This document shows positions 11,460 to 22,667 of a DNA stretch of 64,000 nt, piece after piece. Numbering within the stretch: the first letter of the stretch is position 1; each line of letters begins with the position of its first letter. Origin of the DNA: Isoetes taiwanensis (taxonomy: Eukaryota; Streptophyta; Lycopodiopsida; Isoetales; Isoetaceae); assembly GCA_021234155.1 (NCBI GenBank), contig JAJEKV010000132.1, positions 1,841,716 through 1,905,715 of the forward strand, written 5' to 3'. The notes under the pieces were generated by a model. The model searched no databases and had not been told where the DNA came from. It worked only from the letters and a program-made list of their open reading frames with translations. The translations under genes were made by a program, and so were the position numbers.

Positions 11460-12170
11460 TTTAGATGATTGAATGCTCAAGATTTGGGATGTAAACTCAG
11501 GTGAGTGCGCGAAGACATGAGACATGCAAATTTTGTATTTTTTTGCGTTAATTTCAACTTTTAATTCATTTGATGAAACTGTGCACTTATAGGAAGAGTG
11601 GCAAATGTTTAAAAATTTTACTAGTGCATTTCGACCCAGTTATAGAAATACATTATAATAGGGATGGGTCACTATTATTTCTAGCAGTTATATTCTAGGT
11701 CATTATCTCAAGACTGTTATTTATGACAAAAACCCACGAGTATCTTTATGTTCTCTCCAAATGGAAAAGTTATTCGTGTTGAACTTTAGATAATACATTG
11801 GTAATGAAATTTCTAATTTAAGTTGCTTCAAGTTACCCTTGTGTCATTCATTTTGGTAATTCTTTTTGAGCTGTTGCTGTTATTTAGAACTTTGGAATTG
11901 TAATACTAGTAAGCTCTTGAGAATCTACAATGGGCATGTTAATAACAACTACTGCATATTTTCCACATTTTCTATGATAAAGGAAAAATATGTAGTCCGT
12001 AGTTTGGAAGATAAATGTGTCTATTCGTGGAATATACAATCCAAAGTTGTAATGCAAAAACTAGAAGGACAGATGGGTGGTATCCTTAAGGTCTTTTCCC
12101 AACCTGTTGAAATAAGATTGCATTAGGTTCCTTGAATAAGGATAAGGCAGTGAAAATATGGGTGTAGGAA
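11460..12170 (+). pseudogene. WDR5-type WD40-repeat gene remnant
   Basis: WDR5 is a seven-bladed propeller in COMPASS-type histone H3K4 methyltransferase complexes (family knowledge). Three pieces match it in order. MLKIWDVNSGECAKT after a stop near 11470 matches an early blade. FSPNGKVIRV near 11748-11777 then needs a frame change to reach TLDNTL. A longer open piece near 11880-12126 contains KLLRIYNGHVNNNYCIFSTF, VVRSLEDKCVYSWNI and KVVMQKLEGQMGGILKV, matching the last blades of plant WDR5. Stops, frame changes and missing blades make it a pseudogene. No splice sites join the parts convincingly, so it may be a decayed intron-poor copy. Confidence 0.75.
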
Positions 12171-12429
12171 TAGCATATGAAGTCAAGGTAATGCCTTAGA
12201 AGGACTTATGGCTGGATACTAACAATGGGCAACAAAAACCTTGTGCCACATTTATAACTCCAGATGGTGCACTATACTATGTATACAATTGAAGAATCTC
12301 ACAACGAATTTTGAGATTTAAGCTTTATAGTAGGTTTTGAGACCCAAACTTTATTGTATTTTTGTTTCTTTGTGATGCTCCCTGAACCTATAAGGTGCTC
12401 TCATCCTATAAAAGAAAAAGAATCCCCTT
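12171..12429. other. Spacer between WDR5 remnant and LTR
   Basis: Short AT-rich stretch with no recognised feature. Part of it (to about 12200) may extend the WD40 remnant in another frame. Confidence 0.3.
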
Positions 12430-13305
12430 TCTAGTGACTACCATCACCAGACAAGGCCCTCCCTCTAACGTGGACCATTTGTAATGGTCAAGTGATTGAG
12501 CAAAGGATATGGAGGTGTCATTGGCGGTTCCTCCTTTGGGACATCCTACGCGGAAGTGTACATACATGTTAATATACAACAACAATACAGATAAATAATA
12601 TAACACTTCAAAAGGTGACTCATCCGTCATCATCGGAACATAATCATAGATATGCATAATGCTCAAAAACCAGGATTCCTACTTTGGGTTCAGACTCAAG
12701 GGGATCGACTGGCCGTCGAAGCCTCTGAATTGTAACAGTCTGACATAGAACATGTAGTCCACTTCATCCGCCCCTCATGTGCACACTTTGTAGATAGGTT
12801 GGGACATGTTGAGCGGTGACATAACCCGGAGCGTAATCTCAAGGATTCACCCTATAGGATCACTTGGGTTGCATCTCCCCGATCCACGATGAGGGCAAAA
12901 TGAGACAAGTCCAAAAGCACAATAAAATTTGGGTGAGCTAGAGGATCTATATTACCCATCCTTACCTTCCCCCCAGGATTCTAAGGTCAAAACTCACCCT
13001 ACCTAAGGGGTGTGAGGCTATACTTGACCCATGCGATTGACCCAACTATAAGCCCAACTTACTATAAGGACCCCATTGTAGCCATGCTCAGCAGGGTCCT
13101 CTCCATAAGTCCACCATCCTCGTTTGTGCGGTGCTTAGTCACCTTATAGCATCCCACAGCTCGATGGGCTCTTATGCACAACCCGAATATATTGGAATTT
13201 ATAGGGGTTCTAGCTAGAATCATCTATACACCTACTAACCTTTAGGTCTCTACCCCCTTCCTACAAGCACAAGAAATGCAGAACTAAAATACCATACATC
13301 CATCC
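12430..13305 (-). mobile_element. Truncated, diverged LTR of the 45-kb Ty3/gypsy family, minus strand
   Basis: Its reverse complement follows the 3' LTR at 44995-46604 block by block. GAAGGGGGTAGAGACCTA (from near 13255) corresponds to the LTR block near 45642. A run from GCATAAGAGCCCATCGAG through GATGGTGGA follows. GGGGAGATGCAACC and GTGATCC-type blocks lie near 12850-12880. A stretch ending GGATGTCCC corresponds to the GGTGTCCC block of the LTR. Substitutions and indels are many, so this copy is much older than the LTR pair at 22-46 kb. It is cut off where the plus-strand copy begins at 13308. Confidence 0.7.
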
Positions 13306-13307
13306 AT

Positions 13308-14215
13308 TGTGATGTTCCAGCATAATATACATTGTGAATGCGTATATTATGCTACCCCGTCACTAGTACATGTCAATCCCAACGACATGTACACGGCAAC
13401 CATATAGGGTTGTACCCGGAAATATGACTATTGAAACCATTAACATGTGCATATAACATTTGCCACATGGGAATAGCCCTAAGTGACCTTTTAGATTCAA
13501 AACCCTAAAAGCGTTATGTTAAAAGGAGTCTGGAACCCTAAAAGTGTCCAGATTCTAGCTCCAGAGCTCGCATTGCACCTGCAACAGATCTGTTCCGACT
13601 TGCCAGCACCGGTGGAACTTGCTTTCCCAAGCAGATCGTAAAGACTCGATCATCCCAAACCATCCAAGACAGCATGGACTCCGTCCGAAGACTGGGAGCA
13701 AGCAAAGGATCTAATATGTGATTGATCTGACATGCAATGCCGGCTTCCCGACCAGCATTGGGCCGAGTTTGCATATCTTCTTAGCCCTAGGGGGCCTCTA
13801 GATCCCTAGATCTCAGCCTCTAACGAATGAACCTAATCATGTATGTTAGAATAGATATATTAGATCTCTATTCTGTTATTTCAGTTCATTGGATAATATG
13901 GTATTACTCTGTGCACACCTCTTTTGTATTGGGAAGGGGGGTAGGGACCCAGAACTTTTGTACATGATGTTCTTAAAGTAACCTCATTAGTACCCAGTAA
14001 TTGCGGCCTGTGCATAGAAGTCCGCATGGCTGTGGATGGCGGGGTTAGATCGGCTGATAAGGAAGGCTTGTCCAGCAACAGTTGGCCCCTCTGGTGCGTA
14101 ATGATGGCCGGGGAACGTTGTGTGCTAGGCCTAATAGCTTGCCACTAAGTGTGGGCAAGGTATGGGCTCGACACCTCCTAACCCACAGAGAAAGAGGCTC
14201 GTCGCCTTCGAAGAA
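13308..14215 (+). mobile_element. Diverged LTR of the same family, plus strand, 5' part
   Basis: Starts TGTGATGTTCCAGCATAATA, which corresponds to TGTGACGTTCCCTTAAAATA at 44995. It keeps TATTGGGAAGGGGGGTAGGG, GCGGCCTGTGCATAGA and CTAGGCCTAATAG in the order of the intact LTR. It fades out near 14215 before the LTR's 3' part. Basic, RG-rich coding-like DNA (14160-14360) follows, then the LINE. It begins two bases after the minus-strand copy ends, so one LTR inserted into or recombined with the other. Confidence 0.75.
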
Positions 14216-15400
14216 TCAAGAGGAGGAAGCCGAGGGAAGAGAAGAAGAGAAGGATGGCCGAAAGGGAGGAACTCGCACGATAGAGGGCGGAGAAAGTTAA
14301 AGACCCGCTTCCAGCGAAGACAACCAAAAGAAAGACAAAGAAGACGCCCAACATGGGGATAAAGATCACTGAAGTGAAGTGAAGTGAAGTGTATTACGTC
14401 TTTTGGGAGGCCTCCCAGGCCTATAAGACGACATTATTATACATCATAGTCATAAAAAATTAGATGAGTTTCCAATTCCTCATCCAATTCCTCACTCTCA
14501 CTCAATGTATCCTCTTCTTTCATTAGGTATTTACATTTTTAGTACAACTCTCTATGTCTGTAGAGTCTCAATTAAAAAGGATCCAATTCTATTTCCTTCC
14601 AATCCAAAAAAAAAGGTATGTAAATCAGCAACGTTGATGCCATATCCGCCTCGACATTATACTATAAATCTGGACACTTAAGTATGACATGGTCTTCGTC
14701 TTCTATCTTCATCATTTTTGCCGCATACTTGCAAGCATCTCATGGTTCTCGAGTAGTACCCCATCTTCCAACCTCCACACCTAGATGGAATGAAGCCTGA
14801 GGCTGATTCGGCCGATATTGTGCCTTTTCTTTATCGATAAGTTCTCCTTTTTAGATGTATTGCCTCATCCAATGTAGGATTCATATGCATCTTGTACAAT
14901 ATCATCTTAGTCTTTGGGCTCATCCACATTTTTTCTTCTAACCTTTTCATAGACCCATGTTCTCGGGTTGTCAATGGAAATTGCCTCTTCCCACATGATA
15001 TCCCATCTTTCAAGCCATTTCTTGACATCAGCAAACCATCCTTTATGTTCAGTGTTCAGGCAAGCATAATAAGGAATGCATGTGGCATCCATCTTTTTTA
15101 TTTTAGCAAGGTACCTAATGCATTTGAGTAAAGCTTCCCCTTCAAGTGGCATAGTGCGATTTATTTAACATCATCGGATATGGGGTTTGTGCCTTTACAC
15201 CCAATTCCGCCTCACAGAAACTTCTTGTGTACCTGTTCAATATCATCCCAAGAGCCTTGTGGCAGCCCTGGTCCCCAAATTTCAGCCCCATATAATACTA
15301 TGCTTTGGACTAGAGATTCATACGAGTTTTTTTTAGTGGCCATGCCCATATGTGGTTTTCCTCACATGTTTTTGCATTGAAACAAGGTTTTCGCCCGCTT

Positions 15401-16146
15401 TCAATTCTTTGTTGTATGCCATTTATGATTCTCGCCAATAGTAAGTCCCAGATATTTATATGTCTCAGATATCTCAACTTTTTTCACCCAAATAGAGAAA
15501 ACCCTGTTCATGCTTGAGGCGCACCCCATTGCCATGGTTTTAGTCTTTCTAGATTTACTTGCATCCCCATTTTTGTTACAAGTAGCGACCAATTGATCAA
15601 GTAATTGCTGCATGTACTGGATCGTGCAAATAGCACCACATCATCGATATAAGAGCAATTGATCACATATCCTTGAATCTCAGTGCCTCCATCACAGTTA
15701 TTATGTAACCATTCTTCCAGGCTGTCAATAAAGAGACCAAATATAGTAGGAGACAAGGGGCATCCTTGTTTAACTCCAATGTTACTTTCAATTGTATCTC
15801 GTATCTCACTTTTGAATGGCATCGATAACTGTACTAAAACTTTCTCATAGAGTATTTGAACCCATCACGCAAGTGTTTAGGGACACATAATTGCTCCATT
15901 CTTTCCCATAATCTATTCACGGGGAACTTTGTCAAATGCCTAAAGTCTACAAATGTGACATATAGAGGTTTTGGTCCCCTTTGGTAGAATCAAAATGCAT
16001 TTTAATGCAAGCAAATGGTCCAATGTGGACATTTTAGCCCTAAAACCTGCTTGGGTTTTGGCTCTTTTTCCGTTATGCTCAGCCCAAAGACTAATTTTTT
16101 TCTCTACAATATTTGCAAATAATTTAGAGAACAAATTACTTACCAT
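15401..16146 (-). pseudogene. LINE reverse transcriptase fragments
   Basis: Minus-strand reading gives, in order, AGFRAKMSTLDHLLALK (finger region; ARKG-type thumb not seen), GVKQGCPLSPTIFGLFIDSL, then YIDDVVLFARS with the catalytic aspartate pair as YIDD. MGMQVNLERLK and YKYLGLTIGENHKWHT complete the pattern. These are the classic blocks of non-LTR reverse transcriptases. Frame changes near 15520 and 15820-15940 break it. Further toward the 3' end a segment resembling HVILKCP may be the C-terminal cysteine and histidine knuckle. Confidence 0.85.
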
Positions 16147-16815
16147 GAGAGTTCTGTAATTGTTTCCGCCTCAGCATGGAACCACTCTTATGCACCTCGA
16201 ACAATTCGATTGAGCCGCCACTCCGTGGGAATCCTTGTTGCATTGCTAAGGTAAACATGCGTGCTATTATGGTATGGATGCCACCGCCCATTTAAGATGC
16301 TCGGCACATATCCTTTTTTGATCCTTTGTTTTGCCATTTGCAAAAGACTATCAATGCCCGTGACCACTTCTTCTTTGTAAAATCATATCAGACCTCACTT
16401 TTAGTGGGGCCTCAATGCTATCATCATGATATAAGTGTTTAACTTGGTTCCATAGCTCACTTCGACCCAAGCGGGATTTCTGTGTGCTTAGCAGTTTTTT
16501 TTGAGCTTTTCCAAAACGATTTTGGATCATTTTGGTATTGGTGGGATCAAGGTCTCTCCCGCCGCTTTTAGTACAAATTGTCTCTTTTTGCCTTATGATC
16601 CTCTGATATGCCTTCCTTAGGGCTGTTTTGCTATCATCATGGCAGTCCCTCCATTTCCTTTTTGGCTATTCGCATGCTTGATCATACCAAGACTTGCATT
16701 GTAGCCCTTCGCGGTCCCACCTTGGCTTTACATTGCTCCGTGGCTTTCGTTATGATATCCAAAAGAACTTCTTATTCATGTCATCCACAGTGCCATCCCA
16801 AGTGCTTTGGCCAAT

Positions 16816-17513
16816 TTACATCCTATATGTGGCAGCCATACTTGGCCTAAGCATGCGGCATTCATGTAAAGAGAATCTGATTGGTACATGATCGGATTCA
16901 AGGTATTCTGTTCTTATATCAAAATCTGAAATCAGCTCCAAATCATCTCGTGAGATGATCAAATAGTCTACCACACTTCTTGCTCTGCAGGTACATGACC
17001 GGGAGAGGGGAATTTGATTCGATTCCATTGCATATCAAAAGCTCAAAGATTAGTGCATAGATTTAGCACCGGCACTGAACCTAGTTATGAGCTGATCCTC
17101 AGAGCATCTATTCCAGCCTGTCAAGATTACAGTCCCTTGCATTTGAAACCTCAAAATATCTTGTTCCAATTCGAAAAAGATATCATCCCCCAATGGCTCC
17201 ATCCCAATAAGCCTTTTTATGACGTGGAGCAAAATAGCATGCAACTAAAAATATCATACCGGATGATAGAGTTAGTTACCGTATCCATACATATTGATTG
17301 TTTATGTCCTTTTTGCATGCAGCCACTAAGTCACGTATTGATCTCTAATGTAACAAGCCACTCCATCATTTCCAATATCATTTCTGTGTGCCTTTTATTC
17401 TTCACGGATGTCACCAATGTGAATCCATCAATGTCCGGCAAAGCATAGAGGTCATGTTCTTTTGTTTCTAAAAAGCATATTATGTCAATGTTTTTCCAAT
17501 TGGATCCGTGCAT
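16816..17513 (-). pseudogene. LINE endonuclease fragments (APE type)
   Basis: Minus-strand pieces read IDIICFLETKEHD (the ETK block), LEQDILRFQMQGTVILTGWN (the GDWN block with one residue lost), and LISDFDIRTEYLESDHVPIR, whose SDH carries the catalytic histidine. These are the ordered landmarks of apurinic-type LINE endonucleases. Frameshifts separate all three pieces, so no active enzyme is encoded. Confidence 0.8.
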
Positions 17514-18037
17514 ACTCAGGATTTTGTCTCAAAATCAATTTATTTATATTCCAAACCATTATCCCGAAGTGCCTCCCATCCAGTCCTATTCCTCAATGAT
17601 CACCTTGCCTTTGACCCATTTTGCTTTTTGATTGTTTTGTCGGCTTCCTTTTATACTTAGCAATTTCTACTTTCTTTTTCTCGGTGGCTGCTCTTTTGTT
17701 TAGATCCTCATTGATCCAAATAAATTTTCCTTCAATGTAAGAGCTAGGATCAACTACCATTATCATCCACATCGAAGTCGATGATGCTTGGGAGCCGCCT
17801 AACTAACAAGCAAAAGGCGAGCAGGAGAAGGATCTTGACCGGAGAAGGGACGAGGCGGATACTGGAAGAACCCATGCACCCCACCATATCCAACTTGGCC
17901 TATGCCGCACACCAAGACATCCGGCGTGCCCTGCCAGGAGAATCGCGCCCTAAAGAAGGATAAGAAGTATAAGTAGAAATTGGTCAATAGAAGGTGTACA
18001 TGAAAAAAAATGTAATGATGCGATTCAAAGTACTACC

Positions 18038-18433
18038 ATGAGCAATGGGGCGCGATATGTGGAAGGAGGGAGGCCAAACAAAAAGAGAATAACCCTAAAA
18101 CCAGAGAAACCCCAACCACCCAAGAAGCCTATGAAGTGGAGCAGAGACTTTGTATTCTCACGAGCGGCGAGGGAGATCAGACACTTTCAGAACAGCTACG
18201 GCCTTCTGATACCTCGAGCAACATTTGCAAGGTTGACTCGCGAAGTCCTGCACGAGTTCGACAAGACCAAGTGAGTGACGGATGAGATGCTCCTTGCCCT
18301 GCAAGAAGCTATGGAACAAAAGATCATCCAGCACTTTGAAGATTCCTTGGCATGTAGACTACACGCTAAAAGAGTCACATGCATGCTCAAGGACAAGTGT
18401 TTGGCAAAGTTTATTAAGAAAGAGGACTGTTAG
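18038..18433 (+). pseudogene. Histone H3-like protein with one internal stop
   Basis: One reading frame of 132 codons, interrupted only by TGA at 18272-18274. The first part has a 37-residue proline and lysine tail unlike canonical H3. It then gives AREIRHFQNSYGLLIPRATF and RLTREVLHEF, matching helices alphaN and alpha1 of H3. After the stop come ALQEAMEQ, HFEDSLACRLHAKRVTCMLK and DKCLAKFI, matching alpha2, loop 2 and alpha3. Loop 1 has the canonical H3 length, and the stop sits at a position that is Arg in H3, so CGA to TGA would explain it. LLIP is shared with CENH3-type variants, but the CENH3 loop-1 insertion is absent. The ORF lies in transposon-derived DNA between a LINE and a gag remnant. 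It could be a processed variant gene or cargo of a retroelement. Confidence 0.85.
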
Positions 18434-18569
18434 AATCTCTACAATTTTTTTGTAGTATTTATTTTGAGTAATATAAGTACAAAAATGTTAGCCGAATCTT
18501 AAATAAGTAGTATTAGCAGTGCACATGTTTTATTGTATTTAATTTGAGTATATTATGACCAAATAAGCC

Positions 18570-19021
18570 TCCAAGATTTCATGCCGTGGTGCCGAGAGCA
18601 ATAACCGAGAATTTCATTGGCCCTGTGGCGCGACGCTGTGGTGAGTAGTCCATCCCCGATCTATCCCAAAACTAGTCCAAATTGAGTTTAACCAGGGATG
18701 TTTCGGGCTCTACTCATTGAATAGAGCAAGAAAATGCCCCCCATTTCACTAGTTTGACTACATCCAAGACCCAAAACAGCTATCAAGATTTCACCGTGTG
18801 CCGAGCACAATTAAGAATCTCACTTGGGCCTGTGGCGCACGTCGTGAGTAGTCACCCTTTGCATCTCCATAACTTGATCAAAACACCTCCAAATTAGATG
18901 AAACAAGCTGCGATTGGACCATTAGATTATTTTGAATTATCCAAGAAAAAACCAACCATTTCCCAAAATAGTAATAGTCCCAAACCCTAGAAAATTCTCA
19001 CTTAAAAAAATATGTCTATAA
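18570..19021 (+). promoter_or_regulatory. Repeated block followed by a TATA box
   Basis: A block with AAGATTTCA, GCCGAG, CCTGTGGCGC and GTGAGTAGTC occurs at about 18570-18652 and again at about 18783-18865. GTCTATAAATACAAGG at 19015 is a good TATA box, placed directly before the open frame that starts at 19022. The arrangement looks like a promoter with duplicated upstream elements. That it is used is inference. Confidence 0.45.
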
Positions 19022-19975
19022 ATACAAGGGTTTCCCTCATTAGCAACATACAATTTTGCTCCTTGCTCTAAGCCGATCTTCTACCTCCCTGAGGCGCTCA
19101 TACATCTGTTTGACATTCCTATCTTCATCACAATTATAGCTACTGCATCATGCAGGCGATGGTACAATGCCACTCCCCATGTAGCAGAGGCAGATATTAA
19201 CTCTGTCTTCCCGGTTTTCCAACACGAATTTGACTTGTCAGCCACAACAGCAGCTACACCATTCCACCAAAAAGTCATGCAAGAATTCCAAGCAAAGGTA
19301 GGTCCTACACTACAGGAATTGCCTCCCTACATAGGATTCTTTGTACCTAAGGCATCCCTCTAGGCATCCCAAAGCCATGTCCCAAACATAGCTAAGTACC
19401 TGGACAACAAAGCAGTTCGCATGCCAGATTACATGACCATGACTTTACTTCTCCTACACAACTGCCTTAGCCACGTTGTTGTTCTACAAAGCTCAAATAC
19501 AATTAGGGGAACCTCCATCCAGCCATTAGTTATAGAACCCCTTAGCTCCACAAGGGAACACCATCTACTCCTCGAATACGAAGGGTCAAATGAAGAAGAG
19601 GAAGAAGGTGGAGAAGATGAAGACATCAAAGATGTTACTGAAGTGGATCTCGCTGAAGAGCAATGCCAAGCGGAGCAAGAAATCCATCGATTCGATGTAG
19701 ACTTGGAGACAACCTGGACATCCCCATCGCTTGGGCTAGGCATCACAAGCCTCATCCCCATTATCGTGGGAGGTGAAGAATACCTTCTCCTCGACGATAT
19801 CAAGAACCTGCCAAAATGTAGAGATCGGGGATATAGAGTGGACGAGATCCTACATCTCTTACGGCAGCAATTGGACCTTGATGACTTCATCAATCAAGAA
19901 ACACAGAATATTTTGATTGATGTATGCGAATCGTTGTTATATGCAGACCAAACCACCACAGACCTCCAGGCCTAG
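19022..19975 (+). pseudogene. Unidentified acidic ORF, one in-frame stop
   Basis: A single frame runs from just after the TATA box to TAG at 19973, broken only by TAG at 19361-19363. I do not recognise the protein. The N-terminal part includes YNATPHVAEADINSVFPVFQ and TPFHQKVMQEFQAKVGPTLQ. The middle has an acid run (EGSNEEEEEGGEDEDIKD), and the C-terminal part is helical (VDEILHLLRQQLDLDDF). The position between the H3-like ORF and a gag remnant suggests a retroelement protein or captured gene. Whether the acid run binds basic proteins such as histones is speculation. The first ATG after the internal stop is at 19421. Confidence 0.45.
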
Positions 19976-20122
19976 GGTAGGATAAGGTAAATGATGACCC
20001 AACAAGAATTATCAGAGGAGGAGGAATTTATAGCAATCCAAGAACAAATGGGCATCAAGGGGAAGACAACAAGTGCACTTCAATCGAGCTCCTCCTCCAT
20101 CGCACCCAACCCCAGCTACATG

Positions 20123-20796
20123 CAGTGTTGATTTTAGTGGCTATTTATCGCAAAATTGCTACATTTTTTTATTTTTGAAAAATTTGCCACCATGCGTAGT
20201 AGGTTCCCTTTAGTAAAATAATGAGATTAATTCGCCAAATTTTTCTGGAGAAGCTTTTCCTCTTCTACCACATTCGCCAACTATATGGACTTAGTGAAGG
20301 AGCTTTTTTGCCTCTCTATCAGTAATCTCAATTCTTAAAACTCAAACAAATCGCCTACTTAAAAAACATAGAGTTACCAATTCCACATAGTTAGGGAGTA
20401 TAGAGGTGAAGGTTTTGAGTTTTTATTTACCTACGCGTTAAATGTCTATAGAACATGATAAGCCATAGCATTCGATGTCTTTATCATCGGATACAATTAC
20501 ATTTGAGAAAATAGTACTCTCATATACAAAAGCAAAACAAAATGGGGGTTTACGGCATTAGTTAGTGGTTCTTATGTGTGTCATTCTGTTGTACTCATGA
20601 CAACAATATTATGGTAAGATTTTAGACATCGTCACAAGTACTAAACAAATACTTTAGTGATTAATATTTATCGCGACATGCACTACAAAAATTCTTGAAG
20701 TAAAAGTTATCGCCTTCCAAAAGAATTTTGAATATAAGATTATCGCCAAAATAGTGATACCCATATTATGATATAGTACCATTAAAATCATCACTG
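20123..20796. mobile_element. hAT-type MITE, 674 bp
   Basis: Ends are inverted: CAGTGTTGATTTTAGTGG at the left and CCATTAAAATCATCACTG at the right. It is flanked by an 8-bp target duplication with one mismatch, GCTACATG (20115-20122) and GCTACAGG (20797-20804). CAGTG ends and an 8-bp duplication are typical of hAT elements. The interior is AT-rich with no transposase. It interrupts older retroelement-like sequence. Confidence 0.85.
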
Positions 20797-20804
20797 GCTA
20801 CAGG

Positions 20805-22433
20805 GCGGGAGCCATCAACCTGACTCATTTCAGAACTCAACTTGCAGACCATAGGGACTTGATCACCGCCCCCAGATGAGATGAGCAGTGCATTAGACCA
20901 CAGGTCAAATAGGAGGAAAAAATAAGCTTCGGCAAGGAGGGGGGGATAGAGCCCTTAGATACTACATGCCCTCCTCGGCGGCAAAAAGCAGCCATACACG
21001 GGAGTTTGCCCCCTGGGCGATTCATGCTAATCGCATTCTCAGGCTTCGGTAGATATGCAAGACTTCAATCGAGTGTCGACCATGCCATACTATTCAAGAG
21101 ATCGATAGCATTAAGTATCTTCAACTTCGTCGTCCCTTTCTTGCCGGTCTAGCAAAGCTAGCGCCACCGTCGCCTATACTTCAGGGGATATGAGAGTCAA
21201 GAGCTCAGAAGTGGCTATGCAAGGGGAACGGGCTACAAACATTCTCGAGACCGGAAGAGGAATTATCTCGATAAAGTTCGGATATCTGTGAAATAAGAGC
21301 CTTACTAGCGAGAAAGGGCATCAAATACACCGCACTTAACGCCCAGCTTGCCTGGGCACACCACTTTAGGCCAAAGAAAAAGGAGAAGAAGAGGAGGAGA
21401 TCGCCAACATTGAACTCCTGATAGCACATCAATTCGATTCGTAATCGGAGGAGGAAGTGGAAGTTCAACACGATTGCGGAAGGTCGAAATGGGACAGACT
21501 AGAGAGAGGGCCAACTATCAAAAGAAAGTAGATTAAGCCCCAACAATGTGTGGAAAGCTCAAAACTTGAGCAATTTTTATGTAATAACGGTCAGGGGGAT
21601 CGCTTTGAGGCATGGCTCGATGAAATGAGAGTATGGCAATGCCTACCTAATAGAGATAAGGACAAGGGCAGAATAGCCACCACAAACCTCTTGGGAGCTG
21701 TCAGAATATGGTGGAAGGATAATGCCAAAGCACATGGATTAAGCAGAGACAGCTGCAGATTCAAAAAGTTGGAATCTAATTTTTTTCATCCAAAGATACA
21801 GAATCTCTAGATGATCTGTTGAACCCAAAACTAGATTTATAAGAATCAGCGGAAGTGGCTGCATACATTGCATATAAGATGCTGCCCCGAAATCCTTAGA
21901 ATTATTCTGGCCCGTTCTTGTGCTCAATAAACCATGCCACATATGCTGCTTTTGAGGCTTTTCCTAGAGTCGAAGATCTTCCAGAGCCTCTTGGTGAAGA
22001 AGGCCAAGAAGTAGTGACATATGAAGTGACATTTGTATTTAGAAGACACGGAGGAGTTGCATGTATTTAAGAGGCTTTAGAGTAGGAATACTTCATTTTG
22101 GAACCTTGAAGCCTATTCCTATTTGAAAAGAATTAACATCGGACCTAAAGTTCCTGGCCTTGAAGAGCTTTCCCATGACTTTACAAACTTTGCAGCTCTT
22201 GCATCTTGTAAATCTATAGCCAGAGGTAGAATCAATCGACAAGGATTATTTCCATTCGTTCGCAATGCTTGTTAGAATGGTTAGGGCCGCGACTGGCCGA
22301 AGGAATCACCTGGGTTTTCTATTTTTCTTAGCCGGCGACTCAAAAATTAGAAGATCCAACAGTTGAGATGAAAAAAGGCTGACGTGACATGACGTGTGGC
22401 ATAGCTAGAATCGCAGCAATCGGTCACCTCGGG
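20805..22433 (+). pseudogene. Ty3/gypsy gag remnant
   Basis: The clearest part, 21550-21810, reads FEAWLDEMRVWQCLPNRDKD and LLGAVRIWWKDNAKAHGLS, matching the retrotransposon gag domain. That domain has a W-L-x-x-M start, a hydrophobic helix with the WW motif, and a following F-K-x-x-E/L block. Upstream (from 20805) and downstream the frame is broken by many stops. It belongs to an element older than the one starting at 22434, which interrupts it; the right half of the target resumes at 46605. Confidence 0.65.
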
Positions 22434-22667
22434 TGTGACGTTCCCTTAAAATATACGGTATATATACGTATATTTTGGGCCACGTCACCATACAAATCCA
22501 TTGTATTTAGATTTGTATGACAATTAGGTAGGTTCAAGTCACATTAAAATGTAACTTGATTAACCTTAGGAAAGGATAGCTCCACGTGGCACTACCTGAT
22601 TGGGGTAACCGGCCACGTGTTCGCATCCTATTGGGCAAGGTGTCAACCCTAACCCTAACTTAGCCTA

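Larger units (their letters stand above)
14370..17790 (-). mobile_element. Non-LTR retrotransposon (LINE), minus strand, decayed
   Basis: On the minus strand, endonuclease pieces (16.8-17.5 kb) precede reverse transcriptase pieces (15.4-16.2 kb) and a 3' region. The 3' end lies at the left, next to a pentamer tract GAAGTGAAGTGAAGTGAAGT at about 14374-14397, which reads ACTTC repeats as a LINE tail. No complete ORF survives, and the 5' end near 17790 is approximate. The flanks (14.2-14.37 and 17.8 kb on) look like interior of an older LTR element, so the LINE probably inserted there. Clade is not assigned. Confidence 0.8.

Noticed and set aside
18038-18433. Naming the H3-like ORF as CENH3
   Set aside because: LLIP fits CENH3, but loop 1 has the canonical H3 length and the CENH3 tryptophan position is not Trp, so only H3-like is claimed.
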